Source: Halobellus captivus
GTDB taxonomy: Archaea > Halobacteriota > Halobacteria > Halobacteriales > Haloferacaceae
DNA: 64,000 bases
Assembly (NCBI RefSeq): GCF_007655485.1
Contig: NZ_VJXQ01000006.1
Coordinates: 89,091-153,090 of the forward strand
Direction of reading: 5' to 3'
Made by a program: the position numbers and the translations under genes. The notes beneath the pieces are model-generated. The model made no database searches. It saw only the letters and a program-made list of their open reading frames with translations, and was not told where the DNA came from. This document shows positions 49,691 through 58,116 of the stretch, in pieces. Position 1 is the first letter of the stretch; each line of letters starts with the position of its first letter.

Positions 49691-51415
49691 ATGGGTGACG
49701 CCGCAGCGGACGTGACGGGCGACGACGAACAGACCGCCGCCGAGGTGATGCTTCGATCCCTCCGCGCGTACGGCGTGGAGTACGTCTTCGGCAACTTCGG
49801 AACCGACCACCCGCCGCTCCTGGAGGCGGCGGCGCGACTCCGGGAAGACGACCCCGATGCGATTCCGGAGTTCGTGCTGTGCCCGCACGAGTCCGGCGCG
49901 CTCGCCGCGGCGTCCGGATACGCGGCGGTGACCGGGGAACCGCAGGCGGTGTTCGTCCACGTCGACGTCGGGACGCAGAACCTCGGAGCGATGGTCCACA
50001 ACGTCCACCGCGGCGACGTCCCCGTGTTCATCTTCGCCGGGCTCGCGCCGATCACGCACGGCGGCGAACCGGGCGCGCGATCGAGCGGCATCCAGTACAT
50101 CCAGGACGTCTACGACCAGGACGCGATCCTCGAACAGTACTGCCGGTGGACCGGCGAGTACCGTCCCCCCGCCGATCCCGACGAGTTCGTCGCGCGGGCG
50201 CTGACGCTCGCGTCGACGCCGCGTCGGGGTCCGAGTTACCTCACCGCGACTCGCGAAGCGCTGGAGACGACCGTCCAGTCGACGGCCGGATCGCGCTCGC
50301 TCACGACGGCCGAACCCGCACCGGCGGACGAGGCGACGATCGATCGGCTCGCGTCGATAGTGCGCGAGGCCAGCGCGCCGCTCGTCATCACCAGTAAGCT
50401 CGGCGCGAACCGCCCCGAGCAGTCGGTCGACCAACTCGTCCGGTTCGCGGAGGCCGCGGGCGCGGGTGTCGTCGAACAGCGACCGACGGCGCTGAGCTTC
50501 CCGCGCACGCACGACCTTCACGTCGGTTTCGGGCCGCGCGACGCGATGTCGGACGCCGACCTCGTCGTGCTGGCCGACACGGACGTGCCGTGGGAACCGG
50601 CGTCGGAGCCGCCCCTCGACGCCGACGTGCCGATCGTGCACGTCGATCTCGATCCCGAAAAGCGACACTACCCGCTCTGGGACTTCGAGGCCGATATCGC
50701 CGTCCGAGCCGATCCCGGGTCGACGCTCGCCGCCGTCGCAGACCGTCTCGGATCGGACGCCGCCCAGCGAGATGGGGGTTTATGGCGCGATCAGCACGAG
50801 CGAAGTAGGCGAGCGCGCGCCGACGCGCTCGACGCGCAGTACGCTGACGACACGCTGACGCCTGCCGTCCTCACGGACGCGATCAACGAGGTCGTCGACG
50901 AATCGACGATCGTCCTCAACGAGACGACGACGAACAAGCGAACCGTGTTAGAGCACCTCGACCTCGACCGGCCGGGAAGTTATCTCTCGCCGTACGGTTC
51001 CGGGTTGGGCTGGGCCCCTGGCGCGGCGACCGGCGTCAAGATGGCCGCGCCCGACGACACGGTAATCACGCTCGTCGGCGACGGTTCCTACGTCTTCTCG
51101 AACCCGACGGCGTCGGCGTGGATGGGGACCGCCCGCGACGCGCCGTCGCTGACGGTGGTGTACAACAACTCGCGGTGGAACGCCGTTCGCACGTCCACGC
51201 TCGATCAACACCCCGACGGGAGTGCCGCCGCCGCGGACGTCCCCGAGAGCAAATTCGACCCGATTTTGGATCTCTCCCACGCAGCGCACGTCGTTGACGC
51301 GTACACGGAGGTGGTCGAGTCGGTGGAGTCACTCGACAGCGCCCTTCGGAAGGGTCTCGACGCCGTCGAACGCGGCGAGCAGGCCGTGCTGGACGTCAGA
51401 GTCGAACAGGAGTAG
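49691..51415 (+). CDS. thiamine diphosphate-dependent enzyme (acetolactate synthase/decarboxylase family)
   Basis: A 574-residue ThDP enzyme. E67 (CPHESGALAAASGYAAVTG) is the activating Glu. The ThDP fold is completed by VGDGSYVFSNPTASAW ... VYNN, the GDG-N motif that holds Mg-diphosphate. The central domain (VDLDPEKRHYPLWDFEADIA) has the usual third Rossmann fold. Such enzymes decarboxylate or ligate 2-oxoacids (benzoylformate, sulfopyruvate, oxalyl-CoA, acetolactate types). No small subunit is present. Substrate unknown, but it sits between a 2-hydroxyacid dehydrogenase-like gene and an aminotransferase. Confidence 0.9.
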   Translation: MGDAAADVTGDDEQTAAEVMLRSLRAYGVEYVFGNFGTDHPPLLEAAARLREDDPDAIPEFVLCPHESGALAAASGYAAVTGEPQAVFVHVDVGTQNLGAMVHNVHRGDVPVFIFAGLAPITHGGEPGARSSGIQYIQDVYDQDAILEQYCRWTGEYRPPADPDEFVARALTLASTPRRGPSYLTATREALETTVQSTAGSRSLTTAEPAPADEATIDRLASIVREASAPLVITSKLGANRPEQSVDQLVRFAEAAGAGVVEQRPTALSFPRTHDLHVGFGPRDAMSDADLVVLADTDVPWEPASEPPLDADVPIVHVDLDPEKRHYPLWDFEADIAVRADPGSTLAAVADRLGSDAAQRDGGLWRDQHERSRRARADALDAQYADDTLTPAVLTDAINEVVDESTIVLNETTTNKRTVLEHLDLDRPGSYLSPYGSGLGWAPGAATGVKMAAPDDTVITLVGDGSYVFSNPTASAWMGTARDAPSLTVVYNNSRWNAVRTSTLDQHPDGSAAAADVPESKFDPILDLSHAAHVVDAYTEVVESVESLDSALRKGLDAVERGEQAVLDVRVEQE

Positions 51416-51445
51416 TCACCGTCGGTCGAAAAAAGAACGAAACGC

Positions 51446-51532
51446 TCGTTTTCGCAGGCGTTGGCGCGGTTCACGTTTCGTTTTTGCGGACGTTGACGCG
51501 CCTCTGACTTCGTTTCGCGGACGTGGGCCCGG
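51446..51532. repeat. 32-bp period degenerate tandem repeat after the ThDP gene
   Basis: Three imperfect copies start at 51446 (TCGTTTTCGCAGGCGTTGGC), 51478 (TCGTTTTTGCGGACGTTGAC) and 51510 (TCGTTTCGCGGACGTGGGCC), equally spaced by 32 bp, in the gap between convergent genes. Confidence 0.75.
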
Positions 51533-51563
51533 AGCAGACTTCGATCGGAGAGATGGGCGCGCT

Positions 51564-52706
51564 TCAGGCCTCGTAGCCCTGGTTCGCCAGCGCCTCTTCG
51601 AGCGCCGAGAGCACGAACTCGATATTCTTCCGCTGCGCCGAGTAACCCATACAGCCGATCCGCAGGATCTCACCTTCGAGGTCGCCGAGTCCGCTGGCGA
51701 TTTCGAGGTTGTGCTCCTCTTGCAGTTCGGCGAGCAGTTGCCCGTCGTCGACGCTATCGGGGATGCGTACCGCGTTCAGCGACGGCAGCCAGAACTCGTC
51801 ATCGGAGTTCATCTCCAGGCCGAGCCCTTCGAGTCCGGCCTTCAGCTCGCCTGCGACGGTCCGGTGTCGCTCCCAGCGGTTTTCGAGGCCTTCCTCGGCG
51901 ACCAACTGGAGGGACTCGCGCAGCGCGTAGACGTTCGTGATCGGCGCGGTGTGGTGATACGACCGGTCGTCGCCCCAGTAGCCTTCGAGCAGCGAGAGGT
52001 CCAGATACCACGAGCGGACCTCGGTATCGCGGTCGAGCACCTTCTCCATCGTCCGGTCGTTGACGGTGAGCGGGCTCGCGCCCGGCGGACAGGAGAGACA
52101 CTTCTGGCCGCCCGAGTAGGCGACGTCGATGCCCCACTCGTCGACGCGGAGTTCGACGCCGCCGAGCGACGTCACGCAGTCCGCGATCACGTACGCGTCG
52201 TGCTCGTGCGCGATGCTCGTGAGTTCGGACACGTGCGGTTGAAGCACGCCCGTGCTCGTCTCTGCGTGGACGAACCCGAAGATATCGGGGTCGTGACGGT
52301 CGAACGCCTCGGCGACGTCCTCGGGATCGAGCGGCTCGCCCCACGGCGCTTCGACGCGGACGACCTCGCCGCCCGCTCGCCGTGCCATCGACGCCATTCG
52401 ACCGCCGAAGTACCCGTTCGTCGGCACGAGAACGGTGTCGCCGGGTTCAACGACGTTCGCGAACGCCGTCTCCATCGACGCCGAACCGGTTCCGCTCACG
52501 GGGATCGTCCAGCGGTTCTCCGTCTGGAACGTGTACCGGAGGAGGTCCTGAACCTCGTTCATAATCTCGATGAACGCCGAATCGAGGTGGCCGATGAGCG
52601 GTGCGCTCATAATTCGAAGCACTCGCGGATGGACCTCGCTCGGTCCCGGTCCCATTAGCGTCCGTTCCGGCGGATTAAGCGGGTCGGTCTCTGGTGGTTG
52701 CAGCAT
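51564..52706 (-). CDS. class V aminotransferase (alanine-glyoxylate/serine-pyruvate type)
   Basis: A 380-residue PLP enzyme from ATG 52706 (MLQPPETDPLNPPERTLMGP). Motifs: GPGPSEVHPRVLRIMSAPLI, PVSGTGSASMETAFANVV, VHAETSTGVLQP, IADCVTSLGG and the PLP lysine in YSGGQKCLSCPPGASP, plus the closing IGCMGYSAQRKNIEFV. This is the alanine-glyoxylate/phosphonate-type clade. In the island it may transfer an amino group between a 2-oxoacid and glyoxylate or pyruvate. Divergent from the EamA gene; the region between carries two TGGTA-type sites. Confidence 0.93.
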   Translation of the reverse strand: MLQPPETDPLNPPERTLMGPGPSEVHPRVLRIMSAPLIGHLDSAFIEIMNEVQDLLRYTFQTENRWTIPVSGTGSASMETAFANVVEPGDTVLVPTNGYFGGRMASMARRAGGEVVRVEAPWGEPLDPEDVAEAFDRHDPDIFGFVHAETSTGVLQPHVSELTSIAHEHDAYVIADCVTSLGGVELRVDEWGIDVAYSGGQKCLSCPPGASPLTVNDRTMEKVLDRDTEVRSWYLDLSLLEGYWGDDRSYHHTAPITNVYALRESLQLVAEEGLENRWERHRTVAGELKAGLEGLGLEMNSDDEFWLPSLNAVRIPDSVDDGQLLAELQEEHNLEIASGLGDLEGEILRIGCMGYSAQRKNIEFVLSALEEALANQGYEA

Positions 52707-52757
52707 ACGAGTCCATACGTGACACGGGGTGAATAAAACTATGTGCATCCCTTCGAT

Positions 52758-52798
52758 TGGTACCGCTTACCGCGATTGATTACTGGTACCACTCACCA
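52758..52798. promoter_or_regulatory. two TGGTA-N5-TACC-like sites in the aminotransferase/EamA divergent region
   Basis: TGGTACCGCTTACCG (52758-52772) and TGGTACCACTCACCA (52784-52798) are each one base off the perfect 5-5-5 palindrome and are 26 bp apart. They lie upstream of a TATA-like GTATTAG (52816) for the EamA gene and of a TTTTATTC (about 52730) for the aminotransferase. Confidence 0.45.
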
Positions 52799-52846
52799 AG
52801 AACGGTTGCGAAAGAGTATTAGAGCGGGACGGAAATCCTATGAAAA

Positions 52847-53755
52847 ATGGTCGAGATCTCACATCTTCTGGCGGTCGGTCTCGCGATCGGCGCGGCGGTT
52901 TCCTCGGCGACGTCGAATCTGAGCGTCAGGCAGGGCACGGACAGCGGCCGGACGAAAGACGCGATTTTCGTTGTTTCGATCGTCAACGTACTCGTTCTCC
53001 TCCCCATCGTAGCGGTTCGGTTCTACCCCGAGTACGGGCTGACGCGGCTCTCGCTGGTCTCCTTTGCGATTGCCGGAATCCTCGGAACGCTGATCGGGCG
53101 CGCGCTGAACTTCGCCAGCATCGACAAGATCGGAGCGAGTCGGACCGCGCCGATCCTCGCGTCGTGGGCGCTCATCTCGACCGTTCTCGGCGTTATCTTC
53201 CTCGGTGAGACGCTCACAGCGATTCACGGCGTGGGGATCTTCCTCGTCGTCGGTGGCGTCGCCGTCATCGCGTGGAAGACGAGCAACGACAATCCCGAGG
53301 ACCTCCCCCGACCCGAGCTCCTGATCGGGCTGTTGATCCCGTTCGGGGCCGCGGTCGCGGTCGGCTGGGAGCCGATCTTCGCGAACGTCGGCTTCGACGA
53401 GGGGACGCCGCCGCTCGTCGGACTCGCCGTGAAGTCGATCGCCGCCGCGCTCGGCTTCGCGCTGTACCTCTGGTGGGACGACGACCTCCCCGACCGCTCG
53501 GTCGTCCGCGGTACCAACGCGCGGTGGTTCGTGTTCGCGGGCCTCACGAACACGCTCTTTCTCCTCGGCTACTACGTCGCGCTGTCGATCGCGCCGGTGA
53601 ACATCGTGAGTCCGATCGTCGTGACGAACACGCTGTTCGTCGTCGTGCTCGCGGCGCTGTTTATGCCAGAACGACTCGAACGGGTCACGTGGCAGATTAT
53701 GGCCGCCGCGCTCGTCGTCGTCGCGGGCGTGCTGTTGATCACCGCGTTCGGGTGA
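52847..53755 (+). CDS. EamA/DMT-family membrane transporter
   Basis: A 302-residue protein with ten transmembrane helices arranged as two EamA repeats (SSATSNLSVRQGTDSG then GILGTLIGRALNFASIDKIG in the first half; SPIVVTNTLFVVVLAALFMP near the end). Members export amino acids or metabolites, or import organic solutes. In the island it probably handles a product or substrate of the pathway. Its promoter shares the divergent region with the aminotransferase. Confidence 0.9.
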   Translation: MVEISHLLAVGLAIGAAVSSATSNLSVRQGTDSGRTKDAIFVVSIVNVLVLLPIVAVRFYPEYGLTRLSLVSFAIAGILGTLIGRALNFASIDKIGASRTAPILASWALISTVLGVIFLGETLTAIHGVGIFLVVGGVAVIAWKTSNDNPEDLPRPELLIGLLIPFGAAVAVGWEPIFANVGFDEGTPPLVGLAVKSIAAALGFALYLWWDDDLPDRSVVRGTNARWFVFAGLTNTLFLLGYYVALSIAPVNIVSPIVVTNTLFVVVLAALFMPERLERVTWQIMAAALVVVAGVLLITAFG

Positions 53756-53850
53756 GACGGCTCGGCGTTCGACTCGGCCGGTTGAGGTGATCCGATTCGG
53801 TATTCGACGCGGCCCGGTGATCCGAGTGGGCGTTTGTCGCGGTCGGATGA
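53751..53850. repeat. degenerate tandem repeat spanning the EamA stop codon
   Basis: Copies of about 30 nt begin at 53751 (GGTGAGACGG), 53786 (GGTGATCCGATTCGG) and 53816 (GGTGATCCGAGTGGG), each followed by a TTCGACGCGGCCC-like or related stretch. The first copy includes the TGA stop at 53753-53755. Confidence 0.75.
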
Positions 53851-53932
53851 TTTGCCCCGACTCAATTCGCGTCCGCTCGAACCCGGCGACACATCCCCCA
53901 ACTTTACATCGTCGCATCGCTACCGCTGACGT

Positions 53933-56917
53933 ATGTCACAAAAGACCGTCCCGCAAGCCGACGGACCCGCATCGGCTCCGTCGCCACGGGACGACGCATC
54001 GGAGTATCGGGAATTGGCCGCGGATCTCCGCGCGGACGTCGACGGTTCGGTACGCTTCGACGAGTACGCACAGATCCTGTACGCGACGGACGGGAGTATC
54101 TATCAGGCACGCCCCGCCGGAGTCGTCGAACCGAGGGACATCGACGACGTCCGCGCGGCGGTTTCGATCGCCGCCGATCACGAAATCCCCGTGATTGCGC
54201 GCGGAACGGGCTCCTCGCTCGGCGGGCAGGCTGTCGGTCCCGGCTGTCTCGTCATCGACGTGTCCACACATTTGAACGACATCGTCGAGATCCGCGCCGA
54301 CGAGAAGCGCGCGGTCGTCCAACCCGGCGTCGTGCAGGACCACCTCGACGAGCGACTCGCCGAGGATGGGTTGAAGTTCGCGCCGGACCCGGCCTCCTCG
54401 AACCGCGCCACGATCGGCGGCGGCATCGGTAACAACTCTACCGGCGCGCACTCCGTCCGGTACGGCATCACCGACGCGTACACCGAGCGGCTGAAAGTGG
54501 TCCTCGCGGACGGCAGCCTCATCGAGACGCGAGAGGTCGTTCTCGACGGCCCAGAGTGGGAGGAACTCGTCGAGGGGGACACGCGCGAGGCCGAGATCTA
54601 CCGCACCGTCCGCCGCTTGGTCGAGGAGAACGCCGACGAGATCGACGCGAAGTACCCTGACCTGAAGCGGAACGTCTCCGGGTACAATCTCAACAAGGTC
54701 GTCTACGAGAACGACGACGGCGAGCGCGTCATCAACCTCTCGAAGCTGTTTGTCGGCGCGGAGTCCACTCTCGGCGTCGTCGTCGAGGCCGAGCTGTCGC
54801 TCGTCACGAAGCCCGAAGCAACCGCGTTGGCGCTGTACTGCTTCGACGACCTGATCGCCGCGCTGGAAGCCGTCCCCCGCGCGCTCGAACACGAGGTGAG
54901 CGCGGTCGAGTTGATGGACGCGGAGGTGTTCAGACTGGCCAGGGAGTCCGAACAGTACGCCCGATACGAGGAACCGATCCCTGACGGTACGGCGGCGACT
55001 CTTATGATCGAGTTCGACTCCGAACTCGTCGACGACTTCGAGGGCGCCATCGCCGAGGTGACCGAGCGGTTCGTCGCGGAGGGCGATGCCTTCGACGTGA
55101 TCGAAGCCTACACCGACGAGGCGCAGGCCGACCTCTGGAAGCTCAGGAAGGCGGCGATCCCGCTGCTGATGAGCCTCGAAGGCGACCCGAAACCGTACCC
55201 GTTCATCGAGGACGCGACCGTCCCGCCCGCGGAACTCGCCGAATACACGCAGAAGTTTATGGACATCCTCGACGATCACGGGACCTCCGCGGCGTACTTC
55301 GCACACGCGGGCAGCGGCACGCTGCACATCCGCCCGATCCTCTCGTTGAAAGAGGACGACGGAGTCCAGACGATGCGGTCGATCACCGACGACGTCACCG
55401 ATATCGTCGTCGAGCATCACGGGGCGTTTTCCGGCGAGCACGGCGACGGCCTCGCGCGCACGGAGTTCAACCCTAAGATGTACGGCGAACGGCTCTGGAC
55501 GGCGTTCCAGGAGCTCAAAACCGCGTTCGACCCCGACTGGCGGATGAACCCGGGTAAGGTCGTCTACCGCGACGACAACCCGACAGATATGCGGGAGCAC
55601 CTGCGCTACGGCGAGGGGTACGCTTCGATCGAACCGCAGACGAAACTGGACTTCGACGATCAGGGCGGCTTCTCGCACCTCGTCGAACTGTGCAACGGCT
55701 GCGGGACGTGTCGCCAGCAGGACACCGACGTGATGTGCCCGACGTACCGCGCGACGGGCGACGAACTGGCGACGACGCGCGGCCGGGCGAATATGCTCCG
55801 CGCCGCGATCAGCGGCGAAATTCCCGAGGAGCGGCTGACGTCGCCCGAGTTCCAAGAGGACGTGTTAGATCTCTGTGTCGGTTGCAAGGGCTGTAAGTCG
55901 GACTGCCCGACCGGCGTCGATATGGCGAAGCTCAAGTCCGAACTCAAACACCAGTACCACGAGGAGCGCGGGCCGAGCCTTCGCACGAAGCTGTTCGGCA
56001 ATATCGACACCGCCTCGAAGTGGGGCTCCCGGTTGGCTCCGTTCTCCAACTGGGCGATGTCGGTTCCGGGATCCGACATCGTCGCCGAGAAACTCTTCGG
56101 TATCGCTCCCGATCGGTCGCTGCCGCCGTTCGCCGACGAGTCGCTCGTCGAATGGTTCCATCGACGACAACCGAGCATATCGGAAGCAGATGCCGACAGA
56201 AAAGTCGTGCTGTTCCCGGACACGTACACGAACTACAGCTACCCCGAACCCGGGAAGGCGGCCGTCCGCGTGCTCGAAGCCGCCGGAGTCTCCGTGCACA
56301 TTCCGACCGATCTCGCCCCCAGCGGACGGGCGGCGTACTCGGTCGGTCTCTTGGACCACGCCGCCGACCGGGCGCAGACGAACGTCGACGCCTTCTCGGC
56401 GTACCTCGACGACGGGTGGGAGATCGTCGCGGTCGAACCGAGCGACGCCGTGCTCTTCCAGGACGAGTACACCACGCTCCTGAACACGGAGGCCGCAGAG
56501 CGCGTGTCACAGCACGCATACGGCGTCTGTGAGTATCTCGACGTCCACCGACTGGTCTCCGAGTTACCGGTGCGGGAGGGACTCATCGAAGAGACGCTCA
56601 CGTATCACGGCCACTGTCACCAGCACGCGGCCGGAAAAGACCACCACGCGGTCGGCGTCCTTCGCCGGACGGGGTACGACGTCGACCCGCTCGATTCGGG
56701 CTGCTGTGGAATGGCCGGAAGTTTCGGCTACGAGGCCGAGCACTACGACGTCTCGAAGTCGATCGCCGAACTGTTGTTCGAGAAGATCCGCGCGAGCGGG
56801 GGGACACAGGTCGTCGCACCCGGCGGGTCGTGTCGGAGTCAGATCGGCGACAGTTCGCTCGTCGACGAGCATCCGCCGCATCCGATAGAACTGGTCGCGC
56901 GGGCAGTCGAACGATAA
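53933..56917 (+). CDS. FAD-linked oxidase fused to an Fe-S protein (GlcD-GlcF type D-2-hydroxyacid dehydrogenase)
   Basis: A 994-residue fusion. Residues about 40-540 are the FAD-binding type 4/FAD-oxidase C pair: RGTGSSLGGQAVGPG, PASSNRATIGGGIGNNSTGA, HAGSGTLHIRPIL and HGDGLART. Residues 590-665 hold two [4Fe-4S] clusters (CNGCGTCRQQDTDVMCP and CVGCKGCKSDCPTG). The C-terminal 300 residues are CCG-type domains (HGHCHQHAA, SGCCGMAGSFGYE). This layout is used by D-lactate, glycolate and D-2-hydroxyglutarate dehydrogenases that feed quinones. It sits beside 2-hydroxyacid genes. Confidence 0.94.
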   Translation: MSQKTVPQADGPASAPSPRDDASEYRELAADLRADVDGSVRFDEYAQILYATDGSIYQARPAGVVEPRDIDDVRAAVSIAADHEIPVIARGTGSSLGGQAVGPGCLVIDVSTHLNDIVEIRADEKRAVVQPGVVQDHLDERLAEDGLKFAPDPASSNRATIGGGIGNNSTGAHSVRYGITDAYTERLKVVLADGSLIETREVVLDGPEWEELVEGDTREAEIYRTVRRLVEENADEIDAKYPDLKRNVSGYNLNKVVYENDDGERVINLSKLFVGAESTLGVVVEAELSLVTKPEATALALYCFDDLIAALEAVPRALEHEVSAVELMDAEVFRLARESEQYARYEEPIPDGTAATLMIEFDSELVDDFEGAIAEVTERFVAEGDAFDVIEAYTDEAQADLWKLRKAAIPLLMSLEGDPKPYPFIEDATVPPAELAEYTQKFMDILDDHGTSAAYFAHAGSGTLHIRPILSLKEDDGVQTMRSITDDVTDIVVEHHGAFSGEHGDGLARTEFNPKMYGERLWTAFQELKTAFDPDWRMNPGKVVYRDDNPTDMREHLRYGEGYASIEPQTKLDFDDQGGFSHLVELCNGCGTCRQQDTDVMCPTYRATGDELATTRGRANMLRAAISGEIPEERLTSPEFQEDVLDLCVGCKGCKSDCPTGVDMAKLKSELKHQYHEERGPSLRTKLFGNIDTASKWGSRLAPFSNWAMSVPGSDIVAEKLFGIAPDRSLPPFADESLVEWFHRRQPSISEADADRKVVLFPDTYTNYSYPEPGKAAVRVLEAAGVSVHIPTDLAPSGRAAYSVGLLDHAADRAQTNVDAFSAYLDDGWEIVAVEPSDAVLFQDEYTTLLNTEAAERVSQHAYGVCEYLDVHRLVSELPVREGLIEETLTYHGHCHQHAAGKDHHAVGVLRRTGYDVDPLDSGCCGMAGSFGYEAEHYDVSKSIAELLFEKIRASGGTQVVAPGGSCRSQIGDSSLVDEHPPHPIELVARAVER

Positions 56918-57084
56918 CTGGTTTCCGACGAAATTCGTTTTACGATGTAAAAATTCCTTCTCCGATGTACTTCCGATAGCAAACGCCGACTGATTCGCAG
57001 ACTGAATGACAAATGTACGTATGTTATTCTCGACCTGTTTGCCGAATGGATTATTGCGATTTTGGCACGATTATGACTCGTCGG

Positions 57085-57849
57085 TCACGAGTACGCGATC
57101 CGCAGTTCGATGAGGTTCGCGGTGTTCTTGATCTCGTCGACGTACCGCTGTCGCTCGTCTTCGCTCGCGAGCTGGCTCTTCGGCACGGAGAGGCTGATCG
57201 CACCTTTGACGACGCCTTCGTCGGTGAGAATCGGGGCGGCGACGCAGCGCAGTCCACGCCAGTTCTCCTCGTCGTCGAACGCGTAGCCCTGCGCTGTAAT
57301 ATTGTCGAGTTCGTCGAAGAGCGTGTCCTCGTCGGTGATGGAGTTCTCGGTCGACGCCGGAAGCCCTCGCTCGGCGATTATTTCCTCCACGCGCGAGCGC
57401 GGAAGGTGCGCGAGTATCGCCTTGCCGAGGCCCGAATTGTGCAGCGTGAGCTGGCTTCCGACGTGGGTGTCAATTTCGACGGCCTCGTCGCCTTTCGCGC
57501 GGTAGAGTACGATCCCTAACCCTCGCTCGTGGGTTGCGAGCGTTACGAGCTCGCCCGTATCCTCGGCGAGCTGATCGAGTTTCGATTTCGCGGCGTCGTA
57601 GAGATCGACTTCGTTGCGGAGGACGCCGCCGATATGAAGAAACTGCAGGCTCAGACGGTACTCGTCGCCCTCTTTGACCACGTATTCGTGCTCGCGGAGC
57701 GTCGACAGGTGATTGTGGACGGTGCTCTTGTTCAACTCCAACTCGTCGGCGATATCCCGCAGGTGGGCGGATCGACGCCGCTTGAGGACATCGATGATCC
57801 CGACCGTTTTTTCGAGGGATTTTATCGGGTGATTCGCTTGCGCGGCCAT
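57085..57849 (-). CDS. IclR-family transcriptional regulator 1
   Basis: A 254-residue regulator from ATG 57849 (MAAQANHPIKSLEKTVGIID). The wHTH (RSAHLRDIADELELNKSTVH, HLSTLREHEYVVKEGDEYRL) is followed by the IclR effector domain with LGKAILAHLPRSRVEEIIAE and a Cys in GLRCVAAPIL. It is divergent from the GMC oxidoreductase gene (267-nt gap) and so probably controls it or the island. Binding sites are not known; the TGGTA-type palindrome is a candidate. Confidence 0.93.
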   Translation of the reverse strand: MAAQANHPIKSLEKTVGIIDVLKRRRSAHLRDIADELELNKSTVHNHLSTLREHEYVVKEGDEYRLSLQFLHIGGVLRNEVDLYDAAKSKLDQLAEDTGELVTLATHERGLGIVLYRAKGDEAVEIDTHVGSQLTLHNSGLGKAILAHLPRSRVEEIIAERGLPASTENSITDEDTLFDELDNITAQGYAFDDEENWRGLRCVAAPILTDEGVVKGAISLSVPKSQLASEDERQRYVDEIKNTANLIELRIAYS

Positions 57850-58116
57850 ATCCGTTCGTAACGGCTGGTTCCACATCAATGTTTAGTATTGGATAATTCA
57901 ATCTCGTATTACGATCGTGAGGTGTTTCCAGCTATCTCCCATCATCTGGGTTAAAACGGGGTTATACGTTGAAATTTCAGGTCCGATGAGAATGTGACGC
58001 CTGTGATTCATAAAATACGGTTTTACAATAGTGAATTCCGAGTGGGTCATTGGTTACCGCCCTGACTACTCCGCCGCAAGCGCCACGCTCATTACCGTCC
58101 GGAATGATCGGGATCT

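Noticed and set aside
53936-55855. 639-codon open frame antisense to the GlcD-GlcF gene
   Set aside because: A shadow frame of a clear gene with motif support; no domain is recognisable in it.
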